A stretch of 64,000 bases of DNA from Candidatus Neomarinimicrobiota bacterium (GTDB taxonomy: Bacteria; Fidelibacterota; Marinisomatia; Marinisomatales; TCS55). The notes under the pieces were generated by a model. The model saw only the letters and a list, made by a program, of their open reading frames with translations, had not been told where the DNA came from and did no database searches. The DNA lies in assembly GCA_018651745.1 (NCBI GenBank), contig JABIDL010000041.1, positions 26,009-90,008 on the forward strand, given 5' to 3'. Both the position numbers and the translations under genes were made by a program. This document shows positions 46,442-55,819 of the stretch, in pieces (the first letter of the stretch is position 1; the number at the start of each line of letters is the position of its first letter).

Positions 46442-48579
46442 TTAATGTAACTCAATATTTATGGGCCGTTATTGGTGCCGGTGTTTTGGCGCTAATATAT
46501 TCAGCGTGGAAAACAAGTTGGATTTCTAAGCAGGATGAAGGCACAGATCGAATGAAACAAATCGGATCCAATATAGCGGAAGGCGCAATGTCATTCTTGA
46601 AGGCTGAATATAGAGTGTTAGCTATATTTGTGCTGGTGGTTGCGCTTTTACTAGGGTATGCAAATGCAGGAAGAGAAGGGTCTAGTATATTGATTGCCCT
46701 TTCTTTTGGCGTTGGCGCTCTAGCATCGGGATTTGCCGGATTCCTCGGAATGAGAGTTGCAACAAAAGCAAATAATAGAACTACCCATGCTGCACGTACA
46801 GGCCTTGCTCCTGCGCTAAATGTGGCGTTTACCGGCGGATCGGTTATGGGTCTTTCGGTTGTGGGATTAGGCGTAATTGGTTTGGCAGGATTATTCACAT
46901 TTTATCAATTTTATTTCGATGCAGATTATCCAAGGATATTAACCGTTATTTCCGGATTCTCTTTAGGCGCATCCTCGATTGCGCTTTTCGCCCGCGTTGG
47001 TGGTGGTATTTATACAAAAGCAGCAGATGTAGGTGCGGACTTAGTTGGGAAGGTAGAAGCTGGGATTCCTGAAGATCACCCACTAAACCCGGCTACAATT
47101 GCAGATAATGTTGGTGATAATGTTGGCGATGTGGCAGGTATGGGAGCAGATTTATTTGAATCATATGTTGGTTCTATTGTTGGTTCAATGGTTTTGGGCG
47201 CGAGCATTTTAGTAGCAGATAGTTTCAATCTGAATTTTGTTATTCTGCCGCTTCTCATAGCGGGGTCGGGGATTTTGGTATCAATTATCGGAACTTTTAT
47301 GGTTTCAGTTAAAGAAGGTGGAAACCCTCAAAAAGCTTTGAATATTGGTGAGTTTGGTTCATCGGCCATCATGGTTGGCGTAATGTACTTTTTAATTACA
47401 TCCTTGTTGCCGGAATCCTATTCACTAAATGGTGACTATACTAACCTTGGCGTCTTTTGGGCATCAACTATTGGACTTGCTGCCGGTCTTGGTATTGGAA
47501 TGATTACAGAACATTATACTGGTACCGGGACGTCGCCAGTTAGATCTATAACAGAACAATCTATGACAGGATCTGCAACAAACATTATTGCCGGACTCGG
47601 AGTTGGAATGCAATCGACAGCAGTTCCAATTTTAATTTTAGCATCGGCTATTATGGGTGCTCATTATTTTGCAGGATTGTATGGAATTGCAATGGCGGCA
47701 CTAGGTATGCTTGCCAATACAGGAATTCAATTGGCGATTGATGCATATGGCCCCATTTCTGATAATGCAGGCGGTATTGCCGAAATGGCCGGTTTACCCG
47801 AAGAGGTTCGTGAAAGAACTGATAAATTGGATGCGGTTGGAAATACAACGGCCGCAATCGGTAAAGGATTCGCAATCGGTTCTGCTGCTTTAACCGCATT
47901 GGCTCTGTTTGCCGCATTCATGGTGCAAAGTGGAATAAAATCTATTGATATTTCCAATCCCATGGTGATGGCCGGTTTGTTTGTAGGCGGAATGCTGCCG
48001 TTCCTTTTTTCATCAATGGCAATGGGCGCCGTCGGTCGAGCAGCGATGGCAATGATCGAAGAAGTTCGTCGACAATTTAGAGACATTCCAGAACTTAAAG
48101 CGGCATTAGAAATACTGGATAAAGGTGATGAATCATCTTGGTCCGAAGAGGATAAAGCAACCTATGAGGCCGGACTTGATAAAGCTGAGCACGGAAAATG
48201 TGTTGAAATATCAACTCAATCTGCGATAAAAGAAATGGTGCTTCCTGGAATTCTTGCAATTTCATCTCCGGTAGTAGTTGGTTTTACTTTTGGCGCAGAA
48301 ACTTTAGGAGGTTTACTTGCCGGGGTGACAGTGACCGGAGTGTTAATGGCAATCTTTCAATCCAATGCCGGCGGTGCCTGGGACAATGCAAAGAAAATGA
48401 TTGAAGAAGGTGTGGAAGTAAATGGTGTAATGCTGAAAAAAGGATCGGACGCGCATAAAGCAGCTGTTGTTGGCGATACCGTTGGTGATCCATTCAAAGA
48501 TACATCGGGACCATCGCTTAATATTTTAATAAAACTTATGTCTGTGGTGTCATTGGTTATTGCACCACTAATTGCCTAA
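46438..48579 (+). CDS. hppA: Membrane-bound ion-translocating pyrophosphatase
   Basis: This 713-residue protein has about 16 hydrophobic helices. It hydrolyses pyrophosphate and pumps Na+ or H+ across the inner membrane. The catalytic loop is [20 protein letters not shown], followed by [21 protein letters not shown] second acidic cluster is [20 protein letters not shown] near the C-terminus. The segment [20 protein letters not shown] has Ala at the key position (GNTTA, not GNTTK), which marks the K+-dependent class. Many K+-dependent members pump Na+, so Na+ pumping is likely but not proved. It overlaps pth and lies 16 bases before rpsF. Confidence 0.96.
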   Translation: MINVTQYLWAVIGAGVLALIYSAWKTSWISKQDEGTDRMKQIGSNIAEGAMSFLKAEYRVLAIFVLVVALLLGYANAGREGSSILIALSFGVGALASGFAGFLGMRVATKANNRTTHAARTGLAPALNVAFTGGSVMGLSVVGLGVIGLAGLFTFYQFYFDADYPRILTVISGFSLGASSIALFARVGGGIYTKAADVGADLVGKVEAGIPEDHPLNPATIADNVGDNVGDVAGMGADLFESYVGSIVGSMVLGASILVADSFNLNFVILPLLIAGSGILVSIIGTFMVSVKEGGNPQKALNIGEFGSSAIMVGVMYFLITSLLPESYSLNGDYTNLGVFWASTIGLAAGLGIGMITEHYTGTGTSPVRSITEQSMTGSATNIIAGLGVGMQSTAVPILILASAIMGAHYFAGLYGIAMAALGMLANTGIQLAIDAYGPISDNAGGIAEMAGLPEEVRERTDKLDAVGNTTAAIGKGFAIGSAALTALALFAAFMVQSGIKSIDISNPMVMAGLFVGGMLPFLFSSMAMGAVGRAAMAMIEEVRRQFRDIPELKAALEILDKGDESSWSEEDKATYEAGLDKAEHGKCVEISTQSAIKEMVLPGILAISSPVVVGFTFGAETLGGLLAGVTVTGVLMAIFQSNAGGAWDNAKKMIEEGVEVNGVMLKKGSDAHKAAVVGDTVGDPFKDTSGPSLNILIKLMSVVSLVIAPLIA

Positions 48580-48595
48580 AAATCAGGAGCAATAT

Positions 48596-49129
48596 ATGAA
48601 ATACTATGAAACCCTATATATCCTGAATCCGAATTATGAGGAACAAAGGATTCAAGATATCATTGGGGATGTAAATAAAGAAGCCGAAAAAATAAAATAT
48701 TCGGTTATAAATCATCGAGTTTGGGGGAAAAAGAAACTTTCGTTCTCTATTTCAAAACAAAAATATGGTACCTTTATTTTACTTCAGTTCGAAACAACAG
48801 ATTCATCTACATTAATTGAATTAGAAACTTATATCAAACTGAACAAGAATATAATGAGGTCTCAAACAGTAAAGCTGGATGAAAGGCCGGAAGTTTATCT
48901 TGAGGAAACCCGAAAAGATGATGTTGGGCAATCAATAGATGAAGATTCGAAGAGCGATGTTGAGTCTCAAGAAAAATCCGAATCTGATGAAGTTGCCGAT
49001 CCAGAACCGGAAAAGGAAACTGAATACTCAGATTCAGAAGAGGATTCTATAAAAATTTCTAAACCCGAACTCGAATCCAAAGAAACTCAGGAAGATAGTC
49101 CCGAAGATGAAGAAAAAGAGGAGGAATAA
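48596..49129 (+). CDS. rpsF: 30S ribosomal protein S6 with long encoded acidic tail
   Basis: This 177-residue protein starts at ATG 48596 after a CAGGAG ribosome binding site. An upstream in-frame ATG inside hppA is rejected. The S6 domain is residues 1 to about 100 (MKYYETLYILNPNYEEQ, then HRVWGKKKLSFSISKQKYGT, and MRSQTVKLDERPEVY). The remaining 76 residues are almost entirely Asp/Glu/Ser, ending EDEEKEEE. E. coli S6 receives glutamates post-translationally from RimK, whereas here the acidic tail is encoded. The last codons GAG GAG GAA also form the rpsR ribosome binding site. No ssb or priB lies between rpsF and rpsR. Confidence 0.93.
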   Translation: MKYYETLYILNPNYEEQRIQDIIGDVNKEAEKIKYSVINHRVWGKKKLSFSISKQKYGTFILLQFETTDSSTLIELETYIKLNKNIMRSQTVKLDERPEVYLEETRKDDVGQSIDEDSKSDVESQEKSESDEVADPEPEKETEYSDSEEDSIKISKPELESKETQEDSPEDEEKEEE

Positions 49130-49132
49130 CAA
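49115..49132 (+). promoter_or_regulatory. rpsR ribosome binding site inside the rpsF acidic tail codons
   Basis: The final rpsF codons GAG GAG GAA and the stop provide GAGGAGGAA about eight bases before the rpsR ATG, an almost ideal Shine-Dalgarno site. The EEE tail of S6 and the S18 ribosome binding site therefore share the same bases, which couples the two ribosomal proteins in translation. Confidence 0.7.
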
Positions 49133-49360
49133 ATGGCATTTGTAAGTCGCAGAAAGATTTGTTTTTTTAAAGAAAACAACATTACAAAAGTTGATTATAA
49201 AGATGTAAAATTGTTAAAACAGTTTATCAATGATCAAGGGAAAATTATGCCTAGGCGCGTAACTGGCACATCAGCAAAAATGCACCGCAAGGTTGTTCGA
49301 GCGATAAAACGCGCCCGTAACATCGCTTTAATGCCCTATACAAATATTAGTGAAAATTAA
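49133..49360 (+). CDS. rpsR: 30S ribosomal protein S18
   Basis: This 75-residue protein starts with [20 protein letters not shown] and contains [20 protein letters not shown] and [12 protein letters not shown], the typical S18 signature that contacts 16S rRNA together with S6. It follows rpsF by three bases and precedes rplI by 27 bases. Only one Cys is present, so this is not the four-Cys zinc form. Confidence 0.96.
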   Translation: MAFVSRRKICFFKENNITKVDYKDVKLLKQFINDQGKIMPRRVTGTSAKMHRKVVRAIKRARNIALMPYTNISEN

Positions 49361-49387
49361 ATCTGGAAAAACCGGAAGGATATAATT

Positions 49388-49831
49388 ATGGAAGTCATTT
49401 TATTAGACGATGTAGAACCACTTGGCGAAGCTGGTGATATCATTACTGTTAAACCAGGGCATGCAAGAAATTTTCTTTTCCCACGAGGTCTTGCCGTTAG
49501 GTCCTCAAAAAGAAATCGTGCGTTGTCCGATGAGAAAAAACGGGTGTCGGAAGCAAGAAAACTCAGAGAGGTTGAAAAATATTCACATCTAGCAGATCAG
49601 GTAAAAAAGACAGAAATCACAATAGAAGTTCAAGTAGGTGAAGAGGAAAAAATATTTGGCTCTGTTACAACATTAGATATTCACAAAGCAGTGTCGGATA
49701 AAGGAATTAACATCGACAAAGGATCAATTGTATTGGACGAACCCATAAAAGCACTTGGGATTTATCATATCCCCGTAAAAATTACCACCGACTTAGAATC
49801 TGAAATCAAACTGTATGTTATAAAATCTTAA
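49388..49831 (+). CDS. rplI: 50S ribosomal protein L9
   Basis: This 147-residue protein consists of an N-terminal rRNA-binding domain with VILLDDVEPLGEAGDIITVK and VKPGHARNFLFPRGLAVRSS, a long central helix (about residues 42-75), and a C-terminal domain (VGEEEKIFGSVTTLDIHKAV) that binds 23S rRNA. The ribosome binding site is GAAGGA, eleven bases before the ATG. It is the last gene before the hairpin terminator. Confidence 0.96.
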   Translation: MEVILLDDVEPLGEAGDIITVKPGHARNFLFPRGLAVRSSKRNRALSDEKKRVSEARKLREVEKYSHLADQVKKTEITIEVQVGEEEKIFGSVTTLDIHKAVSDKGINIDKGSIVLDEPIKALGIYHIPVKITTDLESEIKLYVIKS

Positions 49832-49853
49832 TATAAGACAATTGGTAATCTAT

Positions 49854-49890
49854 AAATCCCTGTGAAGCTTTAAGCATCACAGGGATTTTT
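49854..49890. terminator. Strong hairpin terminator after rpsF-rpsR-rplI
   Basis: AAATCCCTGTGA (49854-49865) is fully complementary to TCACAGGGATTT (49877-49888), twelve base pairs around an 11-base loop, followed by a T run. It ends the long plus-strand run beginning at ruvB. It may also act on the convergent GT39 gene, whose stop is at 49898. Confidence 0.93.
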
Positions 49891-49897
49891 GTATTAT

Positions 49898-51358
49898 TTA
49901 ATGAATTTTTCCTTTATATCCAGCGGCAAGCCAGAAAGTGTATTGTCTAAGTACCGACCCTCCCCGTTTAGATTCAAAAGAGTTTAATTTTGTAATTGTT
50001 TGAAAATAATCTTTCAACGCTCCCGGGTATTGTTTCCCTTTCCAAATAAGTAACAAATCTTTATTGACGAGCATAGAATCAGGGTACAAAAATGAATATA
50101 AAGTTTCATGGTAATTGATTGACAAACATACTGCCTCAAGCTTTGGTTTTAAATACACATTAATCATAGAAGGAACTTGGAAATTATTTGATGCAATCCG
50201 CCATTCGCGATCGCCCAACTGATCCTTAAAATATAATTTCAATTCGTCGTCAAAGCTGGAGTAATAATAATATCTATTGGTGATATCGTTTTTCCCATGA
50301 ACGGGTAGAAAAGGTAAATAGGTTTGAATTGTTATTATTCCTATAAGAATTAGCGAGTATATAATTTGGAAATAAAACTGTTTTCTATATTGTATCCAGT
50401 TTTGACCAAAGATGATTCCGCAGACAAAAAATCCACCAAAAAATACAGGCGCAGGCCAATTTACTTCCATTCGGGAAAAGAACGAGTGTACAAGAAAATA
50501 GATTAAAGGGATTATGCCAACCAGAGAAAAATAAAACACCGCATCCGAATTTTTCTTTCTTTCTTTGTGTTTTAAGCAAATCTCAAAAGGTTTGGTAATA
50601 GCATAAAAAAATAAAACTGGTCCCACCAGAATGAATAACCCAGTCCACAATTCTAAAAAAGTTCCCCACCCTCCTTTCCCAGAAACATGAGCACCTTGAT
50701 ATGCAAAAAATGCCCAGCCATTTTGAGCATTCCAAAAAATAAATGGGCTGAATACAATAATAGCAAATAAAAATGATAAATAATATCGAGAGTCTTTTAA
50801 AAATTCTCTTTTTCTAGAATTTAAAATAGGGTATAAAGCAATCGCAATGGCTGGAAAGAGAGCAGATATTTTTGACAAGAGAGCAAATCCCAAAAGTATG
50901 CCACCGGGAATCAGGTATTTTGGATCTTTGTGGTACGCTTTGAAATAGGTAATAATTGTAATAATTGTAAAAAAAGCAAGTGGAGCATCAGGAGTAATTA
51001 TAATTCCATTGGTGTGGAATAAAATATTGGCAGTTACTAGTAATGATAAAATAATGCCAGTTCGTTTTGAGAAATATTTTTTTCCGAATTCATAAAGAAT
51101 CCACCCTAACCCCGAAAGCATTAACACCGCCCCAATGCGTACACCAAATCCATTCTCCCCAAAAAGGCTGGTGAAAGTCCAGATTACAATTCCAACAATT
51201 GGTCCATGGTCAATATAACCCGGAGATAGGTGGCGCGCATACATTGTGTAATAAGCCTCATCGTCAATAATCATTGTGGTTCCGATAAATATTAATCTCA
51301 GAATAATCAAAGCAAGCGATAACATTAAAAAAATGATCTGTTTATTATTATTTAACAT
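49898..51358 (-). CDS. GT39-family membrane glycosyltransferase (ArnT/PMT-like)
   Basis: This 486-residue protein has about ten to twelve hydrophobic helices in its first two-thirds. The GT39/GT83-type catalytic loop between helices 1 and 2 is IIDDEAYYTMYARHLSPGYI, with DDEAYY carrying the acidic pair, followed by DHGPIVG. The C-terminal third is a soluble periplasmic region. Such enzymes transfer a sugar from a polyprenyl phosphate donor to lipid A, lipids or proteins on the periplasmic side. The acceptor here is unknown. The gene is divergent from priA with an 80-base gap. Confidence 0.83.
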   Translation of the reverse strand: MLNNNKQIIFLMLSLALIILRLIFIGTTMIIDDEAYYTMYARHLSPGYIDHGPIVGIVIWTFTSLFGENGFGVRIGAVLMLSGLGWILYEFGKKYFSKRTGIILSLLVTANILFHTNGIIITPDAPLAFFTIITIITYFKAYHKDPKYLIPGGILLGFALLSKISALFPAIAIALYPILNSRKREFLKDSRYYLSFLFAIIVFSPFIFWNAQNGWAFFAYQGAHVSGKGGWGTFLELWTGLFILVGPVLFFYAITKPFEICLKHKERKKNSDAVFYFSLVGIIPLIYFLVHSFFSRMEVNWPAPVFFGGFFVCGIIFGQNWIQYRKQFYFQIIYSLILIGIITIQTYLPFLPVHGKNDITNRYYYYSSFDDELKLYFKDQLGDREWRIASNNFQVPSMINVYLKPKLEAVCLSINYHETLYSFLYPDSMLVNKDLLLIWKGKQYPGALKDYFQTITKLNSFESKRGGSVLRQYTFWLAAGYKGKIH

Positions 51359-51438
51359 AGTTTTTTTATATAATTATTGCGCAAGAATATAAAGAATCTA
51401 TTGCCACTAGGCGAACCTCTCCTCTATTTTCAATCATC

Positions 51439-53667
51439 ATGTTTGTTGATGTTGCCTTCCCAATTTCAAGCTACCGGGTATTTACCTATCGCGTCCCAGC
51501 CTCAATATCTGGTTCCATCGCTGTAGGTTCCAGAGTAAAAGCCCCATTAGGCCGAAGAACAGCTCAGGGAATTGTTGTAAATATGCGGAAGAAAACCAAA
51601 TTTAAGGGACGAATCAGAGAAATTAATTATCTTGTGGATGAACAGCCGATCCTAAATGAATCCCTATGGAAACTTATTACATGGATCAGCGATTATTATC
51701 TTGTTCCTATTGGAAAGGCAGCAACCGCCGTACTTCCATCCCGCTATTCTACGCAGGTAAAACCCAAAGTCAATAAAACCGTCATGCTTAAAAAATCACC
51801 AGATATTTCTTTGGTAACAGAGCGAGCGACTTCTCAGAAAAATGTTCTTCAATATTTATCTCATAAGATAACCCCCATATATATTCATGAATTGAATGCA
51901 GTAGTAAAAAACCCACACCAAGTGTGCACAAGACTCGCAGAAATTGGATTAGTGGATATAGGTGAAGAATCAATGTTACCTGCTGCTACGGGATTTTTAG
52001 ATGAACCTATTTTTAAAAAAATCAATTTCAACGATGATCAAAAAGAAGTTATTAATCAACTATCAAACTCTATAGATTTGAAGGAATTCAACCCATATTT
52101 ATTGCATGGAGTAACAGGCAGTGGAAAAACTGAAATTTATATCGAGGCCGCCCGCAAAGTTTTAGCTAAGGGTAAATCTGTTATTATTCTTCTACCGGAA
52201 ATTTCATTAACTCCACAAATAGCCGGTCGATTCAGAGCCGCCTTTGGCGATACAGTAACTTTATGGCATTCGAAATTAGGACAATCAGAACGCTCATGGA
52301 TTTGGAAGCGAGTTTGTTTAGGCGAATGTAAGGTGATAGTGGGCGCGAGAAGCGCCGTCTTTATGCCAGTGAAAGATTTGGGTCTAATTGTATTGGATGA
52401 GGAACAGGAATCATCCTTTAAACAAGAATCTCCCGATCCGCGTTATCATGCTAGAGAAGTGGCATTAATGCGGGGGAAAATTCATAAATGTGTGGTTTTA
52501 TTATCCAGCGCAACGCCTAGCCTTGAAAGCTATTACAATGAAATCGTAGGCAAGATTAATCCATTAAGTTTACCCAGAAGATTTGGTGGTGCTAAGTATC
52601 CATTGGTGCATGTAGTTGATATGAATCTTGAAGCTGAAGAAGTAGGAAATCCACGATATATTTTTTCATCTCTCTTGCAGGGAAAGATTCAAGAGCGACT
52701 TGATAAGAATGAGCAGGTGATATTATTACAAAACCGTCGTGGGCATTCGCCAGTGGTAAGGTGCCTAGATTGCGGACACACGGAAATGTGCCCTCATTGT
52801 GAAGTAACCTTGACTTACCATAAACAAGGGAATACTCTGAAATGCCATTTATGTGGTTTGATTCAGTCTCCGCCGCCAAACCAGTGTAAAAATTGTTCCA
52901 GCGATCTGTTACAGCTTTCCGGAATTGGAACTCAGCGCGTGGAAGATTTGGTAAAAAGTACTTTTCCGTCAGCTAATGTTGAACGAATGGATATAGATTC
53001 TGCACGCTCGGCGAAAGATATAAGTCAGACGCTGTCAAAATTTGGCAAAGGTGACATTGATATTTTATTAGGTACGCAAATGATTGCCAAGGGGCTAGAT
53101 TTTGAAAAAGCAACTTTGGTTGGAATCATTAATGCGGACACTGGTTTGTATCTTCCGGATTTTCGTGCAGGAGAAAGAGTATTCCAGTTAATATACCAAG
53201 CCTCTGGTCGTGCGGGAAGAAGAAAAAAACAAGGCGAAGTTGTGATCCAAACCTATGACAAAGAAAACCCGGTTATTAAGGCGGCATCAAAGCTCGATTT
53301 AAAGAAATACTATAATGTATTGCTTAGTGAAAGAAAATCTCTGAATTATCCTCCATTCAGCTGGATTGCAAAAGTAGAATTTTCCGGTAAGTCGAAACAA
53401 AATGTAGAAAAAGTCAGTCAAAAAGTCAGCAAAGTATTTCCGCATTCTTTTAAGGGTTTGGATATACTCGGTCCTGCATATTGTTATCGGGAACGCATTC
53501 GAGATAATTGGCGTATGCAGATAGTATTTAAATCAAATAAAGACAAAGATGCATCAGGAAAAAAACTACACACCTTTCTTCGGAAGGGATTAAATATTGA
53601 TGATATGAAACAGAATCAAAAGGGTGTCCGAATTACCATTGATATCAATCCAGTATCATTATTATGA
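51439..53667 (+). CDS. priA: Primosomal protein N' (replication restart helicase)
   Basis: This 742-residue SF2 helicase restarts stalled replication forks. It has an N-terminal DNA-binding domain starting VDVAFPISSYRVFTYRVP. Walker A is LLHGVTGSGKTEIYIEAARK. Motif II is LIVLDEEQESSFKQESPDPR, with DEEQ where E. coli has DEEH. Eight zinc-site cysteines lie in CLDCGHTEMCPHCEV, KCHLCG and QCKNCSS. The helicase C-terminal part includes LLGTQMIAKGLDFE and YQASGRAGRRKKQGEVVIQT. Length and order are standard. It overlaps the next gene by four bases. Confidence 0.96.
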   Translation: MFVDVAFPISSYRVFTYRVPASISGSIAVGSRVKAPLGRRTAQGIVVNMRKKTKFKGRIREINYLVDEQPILNESLWKLITWISDYYLVPIGKAATAVLPSRYSTQVKPKVNKTVMLKKSPDISLVTERATSQKNVLQYLSHKITPIYIHELNAVVKNPHQVCTRLAEIGLVDIGEESMLPAATGFLDEPIFKKINFNDDQKEVINQLSNSIDLKEFNPYLLHGVTGSGKTEIYIEAARKVLAKGKSVIILLPEISLTPQIAGRFRAAFGDTVTLWHSKLGQSERSWIWKRVCLGECKVIVGARSAVFMPVKDLGLIVLDEEQESSFKQESPDPRYHAREVALMRGKIHKCVVLLSSATPSLESYYNEIVGKINPLSLPRRFGGAKYPLVHVVDMNLEAEEVGNPRYIFSSLLQGKIQERLDKNEQVILLQNRRGHSPVVRCLDCGHTEMCPHCEVTLTYHKQGNTLKCHLCGLIQSPPPNQCKNCSSDLLQLSGIGTQRVEDLVKSTFPSANVERMDIDSARSAKDISQTLSKFGKGDIDILLGTQMIAKGLDFEKATLVGIINADTGLYLPDFRAGERVFQLIYQASGRAGRRKKQGEVVIQTYDKENPVIKAASKLDLKKYYNVLLSERKSLNYPPFSWIAKVEFSGKSKQNVEKVSQKVSKVFPHSFKGLDILGPAYCYRERIRDNWRMQIVFKSNKDKDASGKKLHTFLRKGLNIDDMKQNQKGVRITIDINPVSLL

Positions 53668-54572
53668 GATTGAAATCGACAGCTATATTTCTTGTTTTGA
53701 TCCACGTATCTTTTGCCCAGGTTTCATTCCCCGGAATGGATCTGTGGTTTCATCCGCAAACATTGGCGATGGCTGGTGGTGGAGAGTGTATACAATCCTT
53801 AGAGTCTGATCGGTTTAATCCTGCTGTCATTCGATCCGATGGACGGTTATTTTCAATCGGTATCATTAGCTATCCGGGAGATATTATAGCAGAGTCAGTT
53901 TCAATTCTTCTTCCAAGAAAATCCCGAACAATATCTGTTAGTTTAAGACATTTCGGATATGGAATTTTTGAAGGGAAAGATAATAATAATATTTCCACAG
54001 AAAATTACATGTCGTCAGATTCTTGGCTAAGTGCTTCATCTACATGGTCTGATACTAGTAAAATATATGCCACAGGACTAAATGCCGGAATCTTCATTAG
54101 CAATTTGGAAAAATATCAAGCTGTAGTATTGACAATGGGTTTGGGAATTTTAATAACACTTCCAAATGATTTAGGCAAGATATCAGCAACCATACAAAAT
54201 GGAGGAATGCCGATTGATCATTATACCGGCGTAGAGGAAAACTTGCCAATTCGCATATCTTTTGGTGGGGCAAGAAAACTAGCCTACCTTCCACTAGAGT
54301 TAGCTCTAGACGCTATTTATTATCCGGGAGAAAATTCTACTAGAGCACATTTGAGCGGAGTTGTTGATTTTCCCTATCATTTTCAACTAAGATTAGGCAC
54401 AACAAGCATGAAGCTAAACCAGCAAACAACCTACGGTGTTATGAGAGATTTTTTTGCAGATACCGGATTTGGATTATCTTATTCTTTTAGCGAATATTCA
54501 TTTGATCTTGGTACGTATATGTATGGCAATGGTGGTTGGGCCTCGGGATTGGGGTTTGGGTTGAAGTTTTAA
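53664..54572 (+). CDS. PorV/PorQ-like outer-membrane beta-barrel protein
   Basis: The product has 302 residues with an N-terminal signal peptide (MRLKSTAIFLVLIHVSFAQ). The mature N-terminus, HPQTLAMAGGGECIQSLESD followed by RFNPAV, matches the conserved 'absent plug/NPA' start of PorV/PorQ/UPF0164 outer-membrane proteins. Glycine/aromatic beta-strand repeats follow, and the C-terminus is strand-like (GNGGWASGLGFGLKF). It probably sits in the outer membrane as a transport or secretion-associated barrel. It is translationally coupled to priA (ATGA), an unusual partner, so regulation may be incidental. No partner Por/T9SS gene is in the window. Confidence 0.75.
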   Translation: MRLKSTAIFLVLIHVSFAQVSFPGMDLWFHPQTLAMAGGGECIQSLESDRFNPAVIRSDGRLFSIGIISYPGDIIAESVSILLPRKSRTISVSLRHFGYGIFEGKDNNNISTENYMSSDSWLSASSTWSDTSKIYATGLNAGIFISNLEKYQAVVLTMGLGILITLPNDLGKISATIQNGGMPIDHYTGVEENLPIRISFGGARKLAYLPLELALDAIYYPGENSTRAHLSGVVDFPYHFQLRLGTTSMKLNQQTTYGVMRDFFADTGFGLSYSFSEYSFDLGTYMYGNGGWASGLGFGLKF

Positions 54573-54624
54573 TGAATGATATGAATACGAGTTCCAAAAC
54601 ATTTGAGAATAAGCAAAGTATCTA

Positions 54625-55746
54625 ATGACTGCTGATTATAAAATTGTAATAATTGGTGCCGGAGTTGTCGGATTGGCAATAGCTAGAGCTTTGGCCAAAA
54701 AGGGTGAATCGTCTGTTTTGATCTTAGAGAAAGAAGATAGTTTTGGTCATGGCACCTCCAGCAGGAATAGCGAAGTGATTCATTCCGGACTCTATTATCC
54801 GGATGGTTCTTTAAAGGCCTCATATTGTGTGAGGGCAAATAAACAGTTGTATCAATTTTGTGATGAAGAAAGTATATGGTATAATAAATGTGGGAAATTA
54901 GTGATTTCCCAAAAAGGACAGAATGCAGAATTAAAGAAATTATTTGAGCAAGGTCGTCGAAATGGTGTTGATGGGATGCGGATGATTGGTAAGCAAGAAA
55001 TTGTCTCTCTAGAACCGAATATTGATGCAGAATCAGCAATTTTTATTGAATCAACAGGAATTATTTCAGCTCACGAACTCATGTCTGCATTTAAAAGAAT
55101 TTCTACAAACGCAAATCATGATTTGTTATACATGAGCACGGTAAATAAGGTCATTCATAATGATAAAATATTTTCAATCACCGTTGGTCAGAATGGGTCA
55201 ACCGAAGATCTCGTTACAGCCAATTGGGTTATCAATGCTGCAGGTCTTTACAGCGCTGAAATTTCAAAAATGGTGATGGATGCCAATACTCCGAAGTTAC
55301 AATATTCTAAAGGTGAATATTTTAAATTATCATCAAAATGGCGATCTGCATTTTCGCATTTGGTGTATCCCCTCCCAGACAAAGAACACGATTCGCTTGG
55401 AATTCATTTAAGTTTTGATAAATCTGGAATGGCGAAACTGGGACCAAGCGCCACTTGGCTGAGTGACTTTGCTGAAGAATATGAAGTTGACTCTAATCTG
55501 AAAAAAATGTTTTTTAATGAAGCCAATAAATACATTCCCGATCTAAAGATAGATCAAATATCTCCTGATTTTTCTGGAATACGACCAAAATATTTTCATC
55601 CAAATCAAGCTCATGCAGAATTTTATATTCGCCATGAATATGAAGCTGGGTTGGAAGGATGGATTAATTTGATTGGGATAGATTCTCCCGGCCTTACATC
55701 CGCGATTTCGATCGGCGAAGATGTAGCTGGTTGGGTAATTAACTAA
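54625..55746 (+). CDS. lhgO: L-2-hydroxyglutarate oxidase-like FAD oxidoreductase
   Basis: This 373-residue FAD protein of the DAO family starts with IVIIGAGVVGLAIARALAKK. The segment GHGTSSRNSEVIHSGLYYPD is the hallmark of LhgO/L2HGDH enzymes, which oxidise L-2-hydroxyglutarate to 2-oxoglutarate. NAAGLYSAEIS and the C-terminal SGIRPKYFHP and LIGIDSPGLTSAISIGE match the family. It is likely membrane-associated with quinone as acceptor, by analogy. It lies upstream of the Lrp regulator and glutamine synthetase, with a 73-base gap. A related glycerol-3-phosphate or other DAO function is less likely. Confidence 0.85.
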   Translation: MTADYKIVIIGAGVVGLAIARALAKKGESSVLILEKEDSFGHGTSSRNSEVIHSGLYYPDGSLKASYCVRANKQLYQFCDEESIWYNKCGKLVISQKGQNAELKKLFEQGRRNGVDGMRMIGKQEIVSLEPNIDAESAIFIESTGIISAHELMSAFKRISTNANHDLLYMSTVNKVIHNDKIFSITVGQNGSTEDLVTANWVINAAGLYSAEISKMVMDANTPKLQYSKGEYFKLSSKWRSAFSHLVYPLPDKEHDSLGIHLSFDKSGMAKLGPSATWLSDFAEEYEVDSNLKKMFFNEANKYIPDLKIDQISPDFSGIRPKYFHPNQAHAEFYIRHEYEAGLEGWINLIGIDSPGLTSAISIGEDVAGWVIN

Positions 55747-55819
55747 AATAATAAGGTAAACATGATATAAATATTAAATAAATATTGTATTACTATAAAA
55801 TATAACATTAATATTCGGA

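Noticed and set aside
55741-55819. Repeated AATATT elements before the Lrp gene
   Set aside because: Three AATATT hexamers occur, but the region is extremely AT-rich and a chance origin is likely. They are mentioned only as possible operators.
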